Positions 34,360 to 42,623 of a DNA stretch of 64,000 bases are shown piece after piece. Both the position numbers and the translations under genes were made by a program. Position 1 is the stretch's first letter; each line of letters begins with the position of its first letter. The stretch is from contig JASEFU010000009.1 in the NCBI GenBank assembly GCA_030018455.1, positions 1-64,000 of the forward strand, given 5' to 3'. Origin of the DNA: Dehalococcoidia bacterium. Its GTDB lineage: Bacteria; Chloroflexota; Dehalococcoidia; DSTF01; JALHUB01. The notes beneath the pieces are model-generated. The model made no database searches. It was not told the origin of the DNA and saw only the letters and a list, made by a program, of their open reading frames with translations.

Positions 34360-34986
34360 CTACCGGCCGACAGCGGTCCGGATCTCGAAGTGCTCTCGCG
34401 ACGCGCCCATGGGTTCGGCGTGAGGAAGAAGGGGGCTTTCGGCCAGCCCTATGATTTGCAGACGCGAGAGGTCGATATACCGCGGCAGCAGCCTTTGCAG
34501 TGCCATCCCGACTGAGGGGGCGATGACGTTCGCCGTCACCACGGCGAGCACGACGTACAGCGGACTCATGCGATCGATGGCGAGCAGGACGCCGAGAAAC
34601 GCGACGGCGCCCAGCAGGCCGGCCGCAACGATCGCCTCGACGGAGCGCAGGTGCACCGCAAGGCGCCGCTCGCCCGCCCGCAGACGTCGCAACCCTTCCT
34701 GTGCCGCGGCGAGGACGACGTCCGGCGGCGCGACGCCGTCCAGAGTGAAGCCGCTCTCAAGCGCCAGTCCGTTGAGACCGCTCGGCCCGAACCGCTCCTC
34801 GATCACGTTCATCGTCGCGTGCTTTAGCGCCTCGTTGCTGCGCACCGCCTGGTTCATGAACAAGGCCGCCAGCGAACGCGGCACGAGCAGCAGGCTGGAG
34901 AGCGCCCGCATCGTGAAGCCGAAAACGAGCAGCATGAGCAGTAGCACAAGAGTGACCAGCAGCAGGCCGAAGAAAAGCAATATCAT
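34360..34986 (-). CDS. Membrane protein of unknown function, DUF6391-like
   Basis: The 208-residue protein starts with a strongly hydrophobic segment (residues 2-24) and has a second hydrophobic pair at about 115-155. Between them lies RSNEALKHATMNVIEERFG, resembling the E-H-A-T block of DUF6391 proteins, then EGLRRLRAGERRLAVH. No catalytic motif is evident. It lies upstream of modE-like and tupA on the same strand, but a link to metal uptake is not shown. A TATACT on the minus strand near 35010 may be its -10. Confidence 0.65.
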   Translation of the reverse strand: MILLFFGLLLVTLVLLLMLLVFGFTMRALSSLLLVPRSLAALFMNQAVRSNEALKHATMNVIEERFGPSGLNGLALESGFTLDGVAPPDVVLAAAQEGLRRLRAGERRLAVHLRSVEAIVAAGLLGAVAFLGVLLAIDRMSPLYVVLAVVTANVIAPSVGMALQRLLPRYIDLSRLQIIGLAESPLLPHAEPMGASREHFEIRTAVGR

Positions 34987-35123
34987 TGTTCACGACCCAC
35001 GACAGAAGAGTATAGCGCTTCAATTCGATTCTCGCCAGCGCCCCGCCTTCTTGAAATCGGTGATGCCCATGATCGTTTCGGCCCATCGCCTGAACCGCGC
35101 GGCACCCTTAAGATAGGAAGCGG

Positions 35124-36299
35124 ATGCCCATGCAGTTTGACGACACCGACTTCGAACCGTCGACCGAGAGCGAGCCGCTCAAGGAGGCCATCCGCCTGCG
35201 GATCGAGGCGGAGGGCAGGATAACGTTCGAGCAGTTCATGGCGATGGCCCTCTATCACCCCCTGTACGGCTACTACAACTCGCCCGGGGAGAAGATGGGC
35301 CGCCAGGGCGATTACCTGACAAGCCCCGAAGTCCACCCCATCTTCGGTCAGTTGGTCGCCCGGCAACTCCGCGAGATGTGGGAGCTGATGGGCCGGCCCG
35401 CCGTGTTCGACGTGCTGGAGCAGGGAGCGGGCAACGGCCTTCTCTGCCGCGATGTCCTCCGCTGGGCGCAAAGACAGGCGCCGGACTTCCTCGAGGCGCT
35501 GCGCTACCGGCTGCGGGATACAAGCGAGGAGCTGGTGGGGCGGCAACGGCGCGCGATCGAGCCGCAGGGCGCGGCTGCGGCCGCGCACGCCTACTGGGAA
35601 GACGCGTCGGCGCCGCTGGAAGCCGTCGAGGGCTGCGCGCTCAGCAACGAGCTTGTCGACAGCTTTCCCGTGCATCGCGTGCTGATGGAAAACGGCGAGC
35701 TGCGCGAGATATATGTCACGTGGAAGGACGGCCGCTTCCAGGAGGAGATCGGCGACCCTTCCTCGCCGGCGCTCGCGGCCCACTTCGAGGCGCTGGGGGT
35801 CTGGCCGGGCGAGGGCTGCCGCGCCGAGGTCAACCTGGCGGCGGTCGATTGGACGAGGCAGGTCGCGCAGGCGCTCCAGCGCGGCTTCGTCATGACCTTC
35901 GATTACGGCTACGAGGCGGCCGACCTCTACGCGCCCTGGCGCCGCGACGGGACCCTCCTCTGCTTCTACCGCCACAGCGCCGGCGGCGACCCCTACGCGC
36001 GCATCGGGCGGCAGGACATGACCTCGCACGTCGATTTCACCACCCTGGTCCGGACCGGCGAAGCGCACGGCCTCAACCTCCTCGGCATAACGACGCAGGA
36101 GAGGTTCCTCACCGCGCTGGGGATAGGCGGCGCCCTTGCTCCGCCGCAAGGCACGGAGACCCGCCTCGAGGAGTACTACGCGCGTCGTCGGGCAGTCACC
36201 GAGCTCACCGATCCGGCGGGCCTGGGCCGCATAAAGGTGATGCTGCAGGAGAAAGGCGTCGGCGCCGTCCACCTGCGGGGCCTCCAGCTCTCGGCGTAG
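35124..36299 (+). CDS. MidA/NDUFAF7-family SAM-dependent methyltransferase
   Basis: The 391-residue protein matches the MidA family (COG1565): FEQFMAMALYHPLYGYY, GDYLTSPEVHPIFGQLVARQ, VLEQGAGNGLLCRDVL as SAM motif I (near residue 98), and LSNELVDSFPVHRV. The mitochondrial homologue NDUFAF7 dimethylates an Arg of the complex I 49-kDa subunit. The bacterial substrate is unknown. The ATG at 35124 follows GGAAG. The 3' end converges on the 30-residue membrane protein gene. Confidence 0.88.
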   Translation: MPMQFDDTDFEPSTESEPLKEAIRLRIEAEGRITFEQFMAMALYHPLYGYYNSPGEKMGRQGDYLTSPEVHPIFGQLVARQLREMWELMGRPAVFDVLEQGAGNGLLCRDVLRWAQRQAPDFLEALRYRLRDTSEELVGRQRRAIEPQGAAAAAHAYWEDASAPLEAVEGCALSNELVDSFPVHRVLMENGELREIYVTWKDGRFQEEIGDPSSPALAAHFEALGVWPGEGCRAEVNLAAVDWTRQVAQALQRGFVMTFDYGYEAADLYAPWRRDGTLLCFYRHSAGGDPYARIGRQDMTSHVDFTTLVRTGEAHGLNLLGITTQERFLTALGIGGALAPPQGTETRLEEYYARRRAVTELTDPAGLGRIKVMLQEKGVGAVHLRGLQLSA

Positions 36300-36314
36300 T
36301 GGGCGTTGGCCCCG

Positions 36315-36407
36315 TCACGCGCCATCCGCCAGCTCCCTCGACCACCACTGCCACACGAGATACAGCGCCGCCGCAACCACCCACACCGCGACAATCAGGC
36401 TACCCAT
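36315..36407 (-). CDS. Small membrane protein, 30 residues
   Basis: A 30-codon gene reading MGSLIVAVWVV at its start, with a hydrophobic helix spanning about residues 4-19 and a C-terminal tail holding three Trp, Ser-Arg-Glu and an Asp. A single-pass membrane peptide is predicted. Support is unusually good for its size: GGAGGGA lies four to five bases before the ATG, and TTGACA-N17-TATACT is placed about 33 bases further upstream. It is convergent with midA. I recognise no family. Similar single-helix proteins often bind larger membrane complexes or transporters. Confidence 0.6.
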   Translation of the reverse strand: MGSLIVAVWVVAAALYLVWQWWSRELADGA

Positions 36408-36417
36408 GGTTCCCTCC

Positions 36418-36467
36418 GCAGTACATCTGTTCGTCTTCTGGCGGCAAGTATAGAACACATGTACTGC
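36418..36467. promoter_or_regulatory. Long-spaced inverted repeat over the small-gene promoter
   Basis: GCAGTACAT (36418-36426) and ATGTACTGC (36459-36467) are perfect inverted copies 32 bases apart. One half lies between the -35 and -10 of the minus-strand promoter and the other in the leader of the small gene. This fits a repressor binding two half-sites, or a long hairpin in a plus-strand transcript. Confidence 0.5.
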
Positions 36468-36475
36468 CCTGTCAA
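36447..36475 (-). promoter_or_regulatory. Consensus sigma-70 promoter of the small membrane protein
   Basis: On the minus strand TTGACA (36470-36475) is followed by exactly 17 bases and TATACT (36447-36452). This is the closest match to the housekeeping consensus I found in the window. Predicted transcription starts near 36440, about 33 bases before the ATG. Confidence 0.7.
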
Positions 36476-36490
36476 GCGTTTGTTGATGTC

Positions 36491-36519
36491 TTGATCCACA
36501 TTCAGAGTCGTGCTAGAAA
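36491..36519 (+). promoter_or_regulatory. Probable promoter of the DUF35-thiolase operon
   Basis: TTGATC (36491-36496), 17 bases, TAGAAA (36514-36519). Each hexamer matches four of six consensus bases. The start of the DUF35 gene lies 71 bases downstream. Confidence 0.45.
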
Positions 36520-36589
36520 TCGGTCTACCGGCGCGCACAGCTCCGGACGGAGACAGCGGCAGAGGTCCGACCAACGAAAGGAGGTCCCG

Positions 36590-37039
36590 TTGACACAGGC
36601 AAGCGAGACTGAAACCAAGGAGAAACAACAGAAACCCATCGTCAATTACTTGAAACTTCCCGACTCCCCGGACGAGAAGCCTTACCTGTGGGGCAGCCGC
36701 TGCAAGGCCTGCGGGGCCGCATATCTGGGGCCGCGGCTGGCCTGCGCCAGGTGCTTCGCGGTCGGCGACTTCGACGAGATCAGGTTCGGAGACGAGGGCA
36801 CCCTCAAGACCTTCACGATCGTCCACCAGTCCGCGCCCGGGATCGAGGTCCCTTTCATCGCTGCCATCGTCGACCTGCCGGAGGGCACGGCCGTACGCTG
36901 CAACCTCGGCGGCATTGAGCCCGACCCCGAGAAGCTGGTGCCGCTCCTGGGCAAGAAGGTGGAAATGTACACCGAAAAGGTCCGCGAGGACCGCGAGGGC
37001 AACGACGTAATCGCTTTCAAGTACCGGCCCGCGAACTAA
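36590..37039 (+). CDS. Zn-ribbon OB-fold (DUF35) thiolase partner
   Basis: The 149-residue protein has a rubredoxin-like zinc ribbon (CKACGAAYLGPRLACARC, near residues 38-55) followed by an OB fold (GTLKTFTIVHQSAPGIEVPF). DUF35 proteins bind thiolases and shuttle acyl-CoA, as in archaeal acetoacetyl-CoA thiolase/HMG-CoA synthase complexes and BbsA of toluene degradation. The TTG start at 36590 is set by an ideal AAAGGAGGT six bases upstream. The thiolase gene follows after 39 bases. Confidence 0.88.
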   Translation: MTQASETETKEKQQKPIVNYLKLPDSPDEKPYLWGSRCKACGAAYLGPRLACARCFAVGDFDEIRFGDEGTLKTFTIVHQSAPGIEVPFIAAIVDLPEGTAVRCNLGGIEPDPEKLVPLLGKKVEMYTEKVREDREGNDVIAFKYRPAN

Positions 37040-37078
37040 CGGTCGAGAGGCTACCCCGACCGCTGAGAAGGAGGAAAC

Positions 37079-38239
37079 ATGCCTGTCAAACCAGCGAGAG
37101 ACGCTTACATAATCGGCGTCGGCATGGTGAAGTACGGCCGCTACCCCGACAAGTCGGTCGTTGACCTCGCGACGGAAGCGGTGATCGCCGCCCTCAAGGA
37201 CGCCAACCTGACGATGAAAGATATCCAGATGGTGGGCAGCGGCAACCTGTCCGCCCCCATCGGCCAGGCGATAATGCGCAGCGTCGGCCAGACCGGCGTG
37301 CCCGTGGTCAACGTATCGAACGCCTGCGCCACCGGCTCCACTGCCTGCCGCGAGGCCTACTTCTCGGTGGCCTCCGGCGCCTTCGATATCGCCATGGGCA
37401 TCGGCTCGGAGCAAATGGGGAAGGCCGGCCTCCTCGGCGCCGGCCGGATTGGCGCCATGGGAGACCTGGCGTACATCCCCGAAGGCGTCATGGGCTCGCA
37501 GCTCATGCCGCCCGTGTTCTCGCAATGGGGCGTCGACCACATGCGCAAGTACGGGACAACCTTCGAGGACTTCGCCCGCGTAGCCTACAAGAACCATAAG
37601 AACTCCGTCCACAACCCGTACGCCCAGTACCAGCAGGAGTTCTCCATGGAGGAGATCATGAACGCCCGCATGATCTCCTGGCCCAACACACTGTACATGT
37701 GCTGTCCCACCGGCGACGGCGCCGGCGCCGTCATCTACGCCAGCGCCGACAAGGTGCGACAGCTGGGCCTGAGCTCGAAGGCCGTGAAGGTGGCGGCCTG
37801 CGTCCTCACCAGCGACCCCTGGAGCGAATCGGGGAACGCGATACTCGACATCAACCTCTGCACTCGGCTGGCGGTGAAAGAGGCTTACGAGATCGCAGGG
37901 ATAGGCCCCGAGGACCTCGACGCGGTGGAACTGCACGACTGCTTCGCGACCGCCGAGCTGCTTCACTACGAGAACATGGGGCTGGCGCCGGAAGGCGAAG
38001 GCGCCCGCTACCTGAAGGAAGGCAAGTTCGACATCGGCGGGAAGACCGCGGTGAACGCCAGCGGCGGCCTCCTCTCGCGCGGCCACCCCCTGGGCGCGAC
38101 CGGCGCCTGCGGCATCAGCGAGATCGTATGGCAGCTCAGAGGCGAAGCCGGCGGCCGCCAGCAGCCGAACGCGAAGGTGGGGCTGGCGCACGTCATCGGG
38201 CTCACCTCCGCCTGCACCGTCAACATCATGGTCAAATAG
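37079..38239 (+). CDS. Thiolase (SCP2/acetyl-CoA acetyltransferase type)
   Basis: The 386-residue enzyme catalyses Claisen condensation or thiolysis of acyl-CoA. The nucleophilic Cys is in VSNACATGSTACREA (near residue 84), with catalytic His residues in ELHDCFATAELL and GGLLSRGHPLGATGACG. It lacks the classical thiolase loop domain and is of the class that partners with DUF35 proteins. GAAGGAGG precedes the ATG. The pair probably forms one complex; the substrate cannot be read, with acetoacetyl-CoA or a longer beta-ketoacyl-CoA as candidates. Confidence 0.88.
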   Translation: MPVKPARDAYIIGVGMVKYGRYPDKSVVDLATEAVIAALKDANLTMKDIQMVGSGNLSAPIGQAIMRSVGQTGVPVVNVSNACATGSTACREAYFSVASGAFDIAMGIGSEQMGKAGLLGAGRIGAMGDLAYIPEGVMGSQLMPPVFSQWGVDHMRKYGTTFEDFARVAYKNHKNSVHNPYAQYQQEFSMEEIMNARMISWPNTLYMCCPTGDGAGAVIYASADKVRQLGLSSKAVKVAACVLTSDPWSESGNAILDINLCTRLAVKEAYEIAGIGPEDLDAVELHDCFATAELLHYENMGLAPEGEGARYLKEGKFDIGGKTAVNASGGLLSRGHPLGATGACGISEIVWQLRGEAGGRQQPNAKVGLAHVIGLTSACTVNIMVK

Positions 38240-38256
38240 ACAAGCGCGATCCACTG

Positions 38257-38286
38257 AGAGGGCCGGCCACAGCAGACCGGCCCTCT
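38257..38286 (+). terminator. Hairpin terminator after thiolase
   Basis: AGAGGGCCGG (38257-38266) and CCGGCCCTCT (38277-38286) form a perfect ten-bp stem with a ten-base loop, 18 bases after the stop. Only TTCGT follows, so termination may need Rho or be partial. Confidence 0.6.
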
Positions 38287-38328
38287 TCGTGATACCCGCC
38301 CGTAATCGGGGCCGCCGCCTTCCGCGTG

Positions 38329-38334
38329 TATAAT
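38329..38334 (+). promoter_or_regulatory. -10 element upstream of MBL-fold gene
   Basis: A perfect TATAAT lies 16 bases before GTG 38351. The transcript would have a very short leader. No clear -35 is seen. Confidence 0.45.
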
Positions 38335-38350
38335 GGACTGAGGACGCGCC

Positions 38351-39103
38351 GTGAGAGACATGAGCGAAGCGGAGACGCTCTTCGAGCTAACCTTTCTTGG
38401 TTCCGGCAACGCCTTCGCCGGCGACCGCTACTGGAGCTCGTTCGCGCTCAACCGTCGGTTCCTCTTCGACGCCCCGCCGACGTTGCTCGCGCATCTCAAC
38501 AGGCTCGACATCCCGACCCTCGGCATCGACGCCGTCTTTCTGAGCCATTTTCACGCCGACCACTTCTTCGGTCTGCCCTTCCTCTTCCTCGACTACGAGT
38601 ACATCAACCATCGCACCAAGGACCTGCTCATCGTGGGGCCGCCCGGCGTGGAGGAAAAGGTAGAGCGCCTTACCGAGCTGGGGTTCCCCGGGCTCGTGCG
38701 CAAGAACCAGCGCTATCGCCGGCGGTACCTGGAAGTGGCGGAGGGAAACGAGTATCCCGTGCTCGAACTGATAGCACGACCGGTGCGCATGCAGCACACG
38801 GAGTCGCTGGATTGCTTCGGCTTCAAAGTGAGGCTGGACGGCAGAGTCTTGGCCTACGCCGGCGACGCCGAGATGTCGCCCGCCGTGCTGGAACTCGCGA
38901 AGGGAGCCGACGTCCTCGTCGTCGAGTGCTCCTGCTGGGAGGGGGACTGCGGCCCCCACATAAGCCTTGACGACATCCGGCGGCTTCGCGCGCAGATTCC
39001 GCCCCAGACCACGTTCGTCCTCACCCACCTCGAACCGGGCCGCCCGCAGCTCGACATGCCGGGAGTACTTCTGGCGGACGACTTCGCCACCTTTCGCCTG
39101 TGA
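38351..39103 (+). CDS. MBL-fold metallohydrolase, RNase Z-like
   Basis: The 250-residue protein has the metallo-beta-lactamase fold with HFHADH (near residue 60), a later His in MQHTESLDCFGF, Asp in YAGDAEMS and a C-terminal His in VLTHLEPG. The layout TFLGSGNAFAGDRYWSSF resembles RNase Z/ElaC-like and phosphodiesterase members. It lacks the exosite arm of true RNase Z as far as I can see, so another phosphodiester or ester substrate is possible. The start is GTG 38351 or ATG 38360. Confidence 0.8.
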   Translation: MRDMSEAETLFELTFLGSGNAFAGDRYWSSFALNRRFLFDAPPTLLAHLNRLDIPTLGIDAVFLSHFHADHFFGLPFLFLDYEYINHRTKDLLIVGPPGVEEKVERLTELGFPGLVRKNQRYRRRYLEVAEGNEYPVLELIARPVRMQHTESLDCFGFKVRLDGRVLAYAGDAEMSPAVLELAKGADVLVVECSCWEGDCGPHISLDDIRRLRAQIPPQTTFVLTHLEPGRPQLDMPGVLLADDFATFRL

Positions 39104-39193
39104 CTGCTTTCACGATCACCGAGAATAGGGTCTTCCCCCTAAAGGACGCTCCGGTTATTCTTTAGCTGCAGTCCAGCAATCGAGGGAGGACGG

Positions 39194-39670
39194 ATGTACG
39201 GCCTCGGCCTTGCGAAGGGGATGCTTGTCACCCTCAAGAACGCTTTCCGCAAGCCTTTCACCGTCCAGTTCCCCGAAGAAGTCCGCCACATCCCTCCCCG
39301 CGCCAGGACAAGCCTGCTGTGGTTCGAGGAGCGCTGCACCGGCTGTAGCACCTGCGCCCAGGCCTGCCCGGACGGCTGCATCCTCGTCGCTACCTCACCC
39401 GCGCCCGACGGCAGCCGGCGCGTCGACCGCTATGAGATCGACTTCCGTCTCTGCATGTACTGCGGCCTCTGCACCGAGGCCTGCCCCTACCTGGCCATCC
39501 AGCCCGGTGGGACTTACCGCGACGCCGTCTACATCTTCCAGGACATGTACAAGGACAAACACGCGCTTACCGAGCTGGCTCGGCAGTACCTGCGCGAGCA
39601 CGACTACACCTACCCCCACGGCGGCAAGGCGCCCCAGGCCGTCGTCGAGGCGATAGAACGGGGTGCCTGA
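39194..39670 (+). CDS. NuoI-like 2[4Fe-4S] ferredoxin subunit
   Basis: The 158-residue protein has the NuoI layout: an N-terminal segment LAKGMLVTLKNAFRKPFTVQF, a Pro/Arg stretch, then two 4Fe-4S motifs, CTGCSTCAQACPDGC (near residue 50) and CMYCGLCTEACPYLA (near residue 89). In complex I NuoI carries clusters N6a/N6b to the quinone module. Here no membrane subunits are present; the gene overlaps a NuoG-like gene by eight bases and precedes PFOR, so it probably relays electrons in a soluble or peripheral assembly. GGGAGGA precedes the ATG. Confidence 0.85.
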   Translation: MYGLGLAKGMLVTLKNAFRKPFTVQFPEEVRHIPPRARTSLLWFEERCTGCSTCAQACPDGCILVATSPAPDGSRRVDRYEIDFRLCMYCGLCTEACPYLAIQPGGTYRDAVYIFQDMYKDKHALTELARQYLREHDYTYPHGGKAPQAVVEAIERGA

Positions 39671-42374
39671 CGTGGCGAAGATAACCATCGACGGCCAGGA
39701 GATAGAGGCCCCCGAGGGCGCCGTCCTCCTCGAAGTAGCGAAGCAGAACGGCTTTTACATCCCCGCGCTCTGCTACATCGACGGACTTCCTCCCTACGCC
39801 GGCTGCCGCATGTGCCTCGTCGAGGTGGAGGGGGGACGCGGCCCCCAGCTCTCGTGCACCACCCGCGTGACCGACGGCATGGAGGTGCGCACCAACACGC
39901 CCCAGCTCGCCGACGCGCGCCGCGCCGTCCTCTCGCTCATCCTCGCCAACCACTCCGACCGCTGCCTCACCTGCCACCGGCGCGTGCATTGCATGCCCGG
40001 CGACATCTGCCTGCGGGACGGCGTCGTGACCCACCGCTGCCTCACCTGCTCGAAGAACTACCGCTGCGAGCTCCAGCGCGCCTGCGAGCTTGTCGACACC
40101 GTCAACTACGAGCCGTGGATCGGCGAGGAGCGCACCTTCTACCGGAAGGAGCAACCGCCGGCGGACCGCGCGAACCCCTTCCTCGAGTTCGACCCGCAGA
40201 TGTGCATCATCTGCACCCGCTGTCTCCGCGCCTGCGACGAGATCCGTCACACGGGCGCCATCGGCCTGGCGCGGCGCGGGTTCGAGACGCGTATCATCTT
40301 CGGCGCCGGGGGGCGCGTGGACGAATCGAATTGCGACTTCTGCGGCGCCTGCATCGACCTCTGCCCGACGGCCACCCTCATGGAAAAGCCCAACAAGTGG
40401 GTCGGCCAGGCCGATGAGTGGGTCGCCACGGCCTGCAACTCCTGCAGCGTCGGCTGCACGCTCAGCATGGGGGTGCGCGAAGGCCGTCCCGTCATCGTCC
40501 GGCCCGATGCCCTCAACCCCGTCAGCTTCACCCAAATCTGCGTCCGCGGCCGCTTCCACTACGACGCCGTCGAAGAGCAGGAATGGCTGACGCACCCGCT
40601 CGTGAAGAAAGACGGCGCGCTCGTCCCTGTGACCTGGGAAGAGGCGCTCAACGAAGCAGTCTCGCGTCTCGCCGAGATCAGGGAACGGGACGGCGCGGAC
40701 GCCATCGGCTTCCTCGGCTCGCCGCTGGCGACGAACGAGGAGAACTACCTGCTACAGAAGGTCGCGCGGGCCGCCATCGGGACGAACAACGTCGATTACA
40801 GCGGCGGGCCCGTCGCGGCGGCGGTTGCGGAGTCGCTGCGGGCCGCCTTCGGCTCCGAGGCGCTGCCCGCCGACATGAGCGAGATCGCCACCGCAAAGAC
40901 GCTCGTCGTCGCCGCCGACGACCTCGAATCGAGCCATAACGTCGCCGCCCTCCGCGTCAAGGACGCGGTCGTGAACGGCGGCGCCCGCCTGATAGTCGTC
41001 AGCCCGCACTGGGGCGAGGTCTGCGACTTCGCGGAGGCGTGGTTGCGCCCCTACCCCGGCAACGAGGCGGCGACACTACAGGCGCTGGCGCGCCTCGTCG
41101 CGCAGGACGCGGAGGTAAGCGAGAAGGCGCAGGTCGAGGGCGTCGAAGCGCTTGGCGACGGCGCGCACGTGCCCGGCGTTCCCGCCGAGGCACTGGAGAA
41201 CGCCGCCGCCCTGCTCACCGAGGCCGCGAAGGACCGCGAGGGCCATCTCGCCGTCATCGTCGCTCCCGGCCCACTGAGCGCCCTCGAAGCCGGCGACACG
41301 GCGCGCGCGGCCGCCAACCTCGCCATCGTCGCCCGCGGACGCCAGGCCGCCCGCTCCCTTTACGTCCTGCCTGTCGATGCGAACGCGACCGGCGCCCGCG
41401 ACATGGGCGTCGCGCCCGACCGGCTTCCCGGGCTGCGCTCGCTTTCGGACGCCGCGGCGGGCGAGGCCCTGGCGAAGACGTGGGGCGCCGATTTGCCGCC
41501 GGCCGACGGCCTCGATTTCAACGGCATGATAGCCGCGGCCCGACAGGGCAAGCTGAAGGCGCTCGTCGCTCTGAAAGACAACCCCCTGCTTGCCGCGGCC
41601 GCGAAAGCGAGCGTGCGCGAGGCGCTGGGCAACCTCCAGTTCCTGCTCGTCATCGATAATCTGCTGACCGATACCGCGCGCTCCGCCGACATCGTCCTGC
41701 CTGAAGTGACCACCTACGGCAAGGAAGGCACCTTCACAAGCGCCGACCGCCGCCTGCTGCGGCTGAACGCCGCGATGGTCCCGCTGGGCGAGGCCCGGCA
41801 GTCGTGGCGCATACTTTCCGAGCTGGGCAGCAGGCTGGGCGAGAAGCTGTCGAGCGCGGCCGGCTTCGCTTACGAGAGCGCGGGGGCGGTAATGGAGGAG
41901 ATAGCGTCGGTGGCGCCGCTCTACGGCGCCGCCCGCTATGATTCGCTCCAGTCGGGCAAGACGCGCGCGGCAGCCGAAGAAGTCCCGCAGGCGACGATCA
42001 GGCCGCTCGTCTCACTGCCTCGAATGGCGCCCGCCGACGGCGTCTTCACGCTCACGACCGGCCGCGGGCTCTACACCAGTCTCGAGGGAGCGGCGGTCCA
42101 TTCCGTCGAGGCCGACAAGCTGCACCGCGAAGAGTTCGTGGAGATTAACCCCGAAGACGCGGCCCGCCTTGGCGTGAAGGACGGCGACAAGGTCGTCCTC
42201 GTAAGCGACCGCGGAGAACTCGCGATCGCGGCGCGGGTGACCCCCAATGTGCTTCCCGGCGTCCTTTTCGTGCCGTTGCACTACGTGGGCGGCGGCGTCA
42301 CCGCCTTCTTTCCCGGCGACGCCGACGAGAGTCTCCTCCCCCAGGTAAAGGTCGCCGTCCAGACGCCCGCCTAG
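39663..42374 (+). CDS. NuoG-like Fe-S/molybdopterin-fold oxidoreductase subunit
   Basis: The 903-residue protein is multidomain. An N-terminal [2Fe-2S] domain (CYIDGLPPYAGCRMC) is followed by a His/Cys cluster site (HSDRCLTCHRRVHC), two [4Fe-4S] motifs (CIICTRCLRAC and CDFCGACIDLC), an N7-like cluster (CNSCSVGC near residue 260), a molybdopterin-oxidoreductase fold and a C-terminal dinucleotide-binding domain. No Cys or Sec is seen at the metal-ligand position of formate dehydrogenases (region NVDYSGGPVAAAV), so catalysis at Mo/W is doubtful and an electron-wire role as in NuoG is more likely. GTG 39663 or GTG 39672 is the start. Confidence 0.85.
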   Translation: MPDVAKITIDGQEIEAPEGAVLLEVAKQNGFYIPALCYIDGLPPYAGCRMCLVEVEGGRGPQLSCTTRVTDGMEVRTNTPQLADARRAVLSLILANHSDRCLTCHRRVHCMPGDICLRDGVVTHRCLTCSKNYRCELQRACELVDTVNYEPWIGEERTFYRKEQPPADRANPFLEFDPQMCIICTRCLRACDEIRHTGAIGLARRGFETRIIFGAGGRVDESNCDFCGACIDLCPTATLMEKPNKWVGQADEWVATACNSCSVGCTLSMGVREGRPVIVRPDALNPVSFTQICVRGRFHYDAVEEQEWLTHPLVKKDGALVPVTWEEALNEAVSRLAEIRERDGADAIGFLGSPLATNEENYLLQKVARAAIGTNNVDYSGGPVAAAVAESLRAAFGSEALPADMSEIATAKTLVVAADDLESSHNVAALRVKDAVVNGGARLIVVSPHWGEVCDFAEAWLRPYPGNEAATLQALARLVAQDAEVSEKAQVEGVEALGDGAHVPGVPAEALENAAALLTEAAKDREGHLAVIVAPGPLSALEAGDTARAAANLAIVARGRQAARSLYVLPVDANATGARDMGVAPDRLPGLRSLSDAAAGEALAKTWGADLPPADGLDFNGMIAAARQGKLKALVALKDNPLLAAAAKASVREALGNLQFLLVIDNLLTDTARSADIVLPEVTTYGKEGTFTSADRRLLRLNAAMVPLGEARQSWRILSELGSRLGEKLSSAAGFAYESAGAVMEEIASVAPLYGAARYDSLQSGKTRAAAEEVPQATIRPLVSLPRMAPADGVFTLTTGRGLYTSLEGAAVHSVEADKLHREEFVEINPEDAARLGVKDGDKVVLVSDRGELAIAARVTPNVLPGVLFVPLHYVGGGVTAFFPGDADESLLPQVKVAVQTPA

Positions 42375-42404
42375 CCCACCGGGAGACTTTTCCTCTTTTG
42401 AACG

Positions 42405-42433
42405 TTGCAAACTTCTTTAATTCGTGACATACT
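42405..42433 (+). promoter_or_regulatory. Possible upstream promoter of PFOR operon
   Basis: TTGCAA (42405-42410), 17 bases, CATACT (42428-42433). It lies in the 249-base gap after the NuoG-like gene. Confidence 0.3.
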
Positions 42434-42443
42434 GGTACTGGTT

Positions 42444-42467
42444 CCGCAATCATGGGTCCCGCAATCA
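42444..42467 (+). repeat. Direct repeat upstream of PFOR genes
   Basis: CCGCAATCA occurs at 42444-42452 and again at 42459-42467, a 15-base period. It lies between two promoter-like elements and could be a tandem regulator site. Confidence 0.35.
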
Positions 42468-42549
42468 CAATCCTCCCCGGCGCACGACAAGCGGCTTGCC
42501 TTCGGCGCGTCGGCCAGCGAGAGGAGACCGGCCGGCTGCAGCCCGCCGG

Positions 42550-42577
42550 TTGCATTGAAACGCGACTCTTGTATACT
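42550..42577 (+). promoter_or_regulatory. Promoter of PFOR operon
   Basis: TTGCAT (42550-42555), 16 bases, TATACT (42572-42577). Transcription from here would give a leader of about 40 bases before ATG 42624, so PFOR can be expressed apart from the NuoI/NuoG-like pair. Confidence 0.45.
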
Positions 42578-42623
42578 TGAGCGCATATTTCCCCATCTAG
42601 CTATGTTTTGTGAGGGCTGACGA

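Noticed and set aside
36395-38254. A 619-residue minus-strand reading frame opposite the DUF35 and thiolase genes
   Set aside because: It mirrors the GC-rich third positions of the real genes, lacks recognisable domains and covers the promoter region. The thiolase is unambiguous.
39663-42374. Formate dehydrogenase catalytic subunit
   Set aside because: Domain order is NuoG-like and the position of the Mo/W-ligating Cys/Sec holds no such residue.
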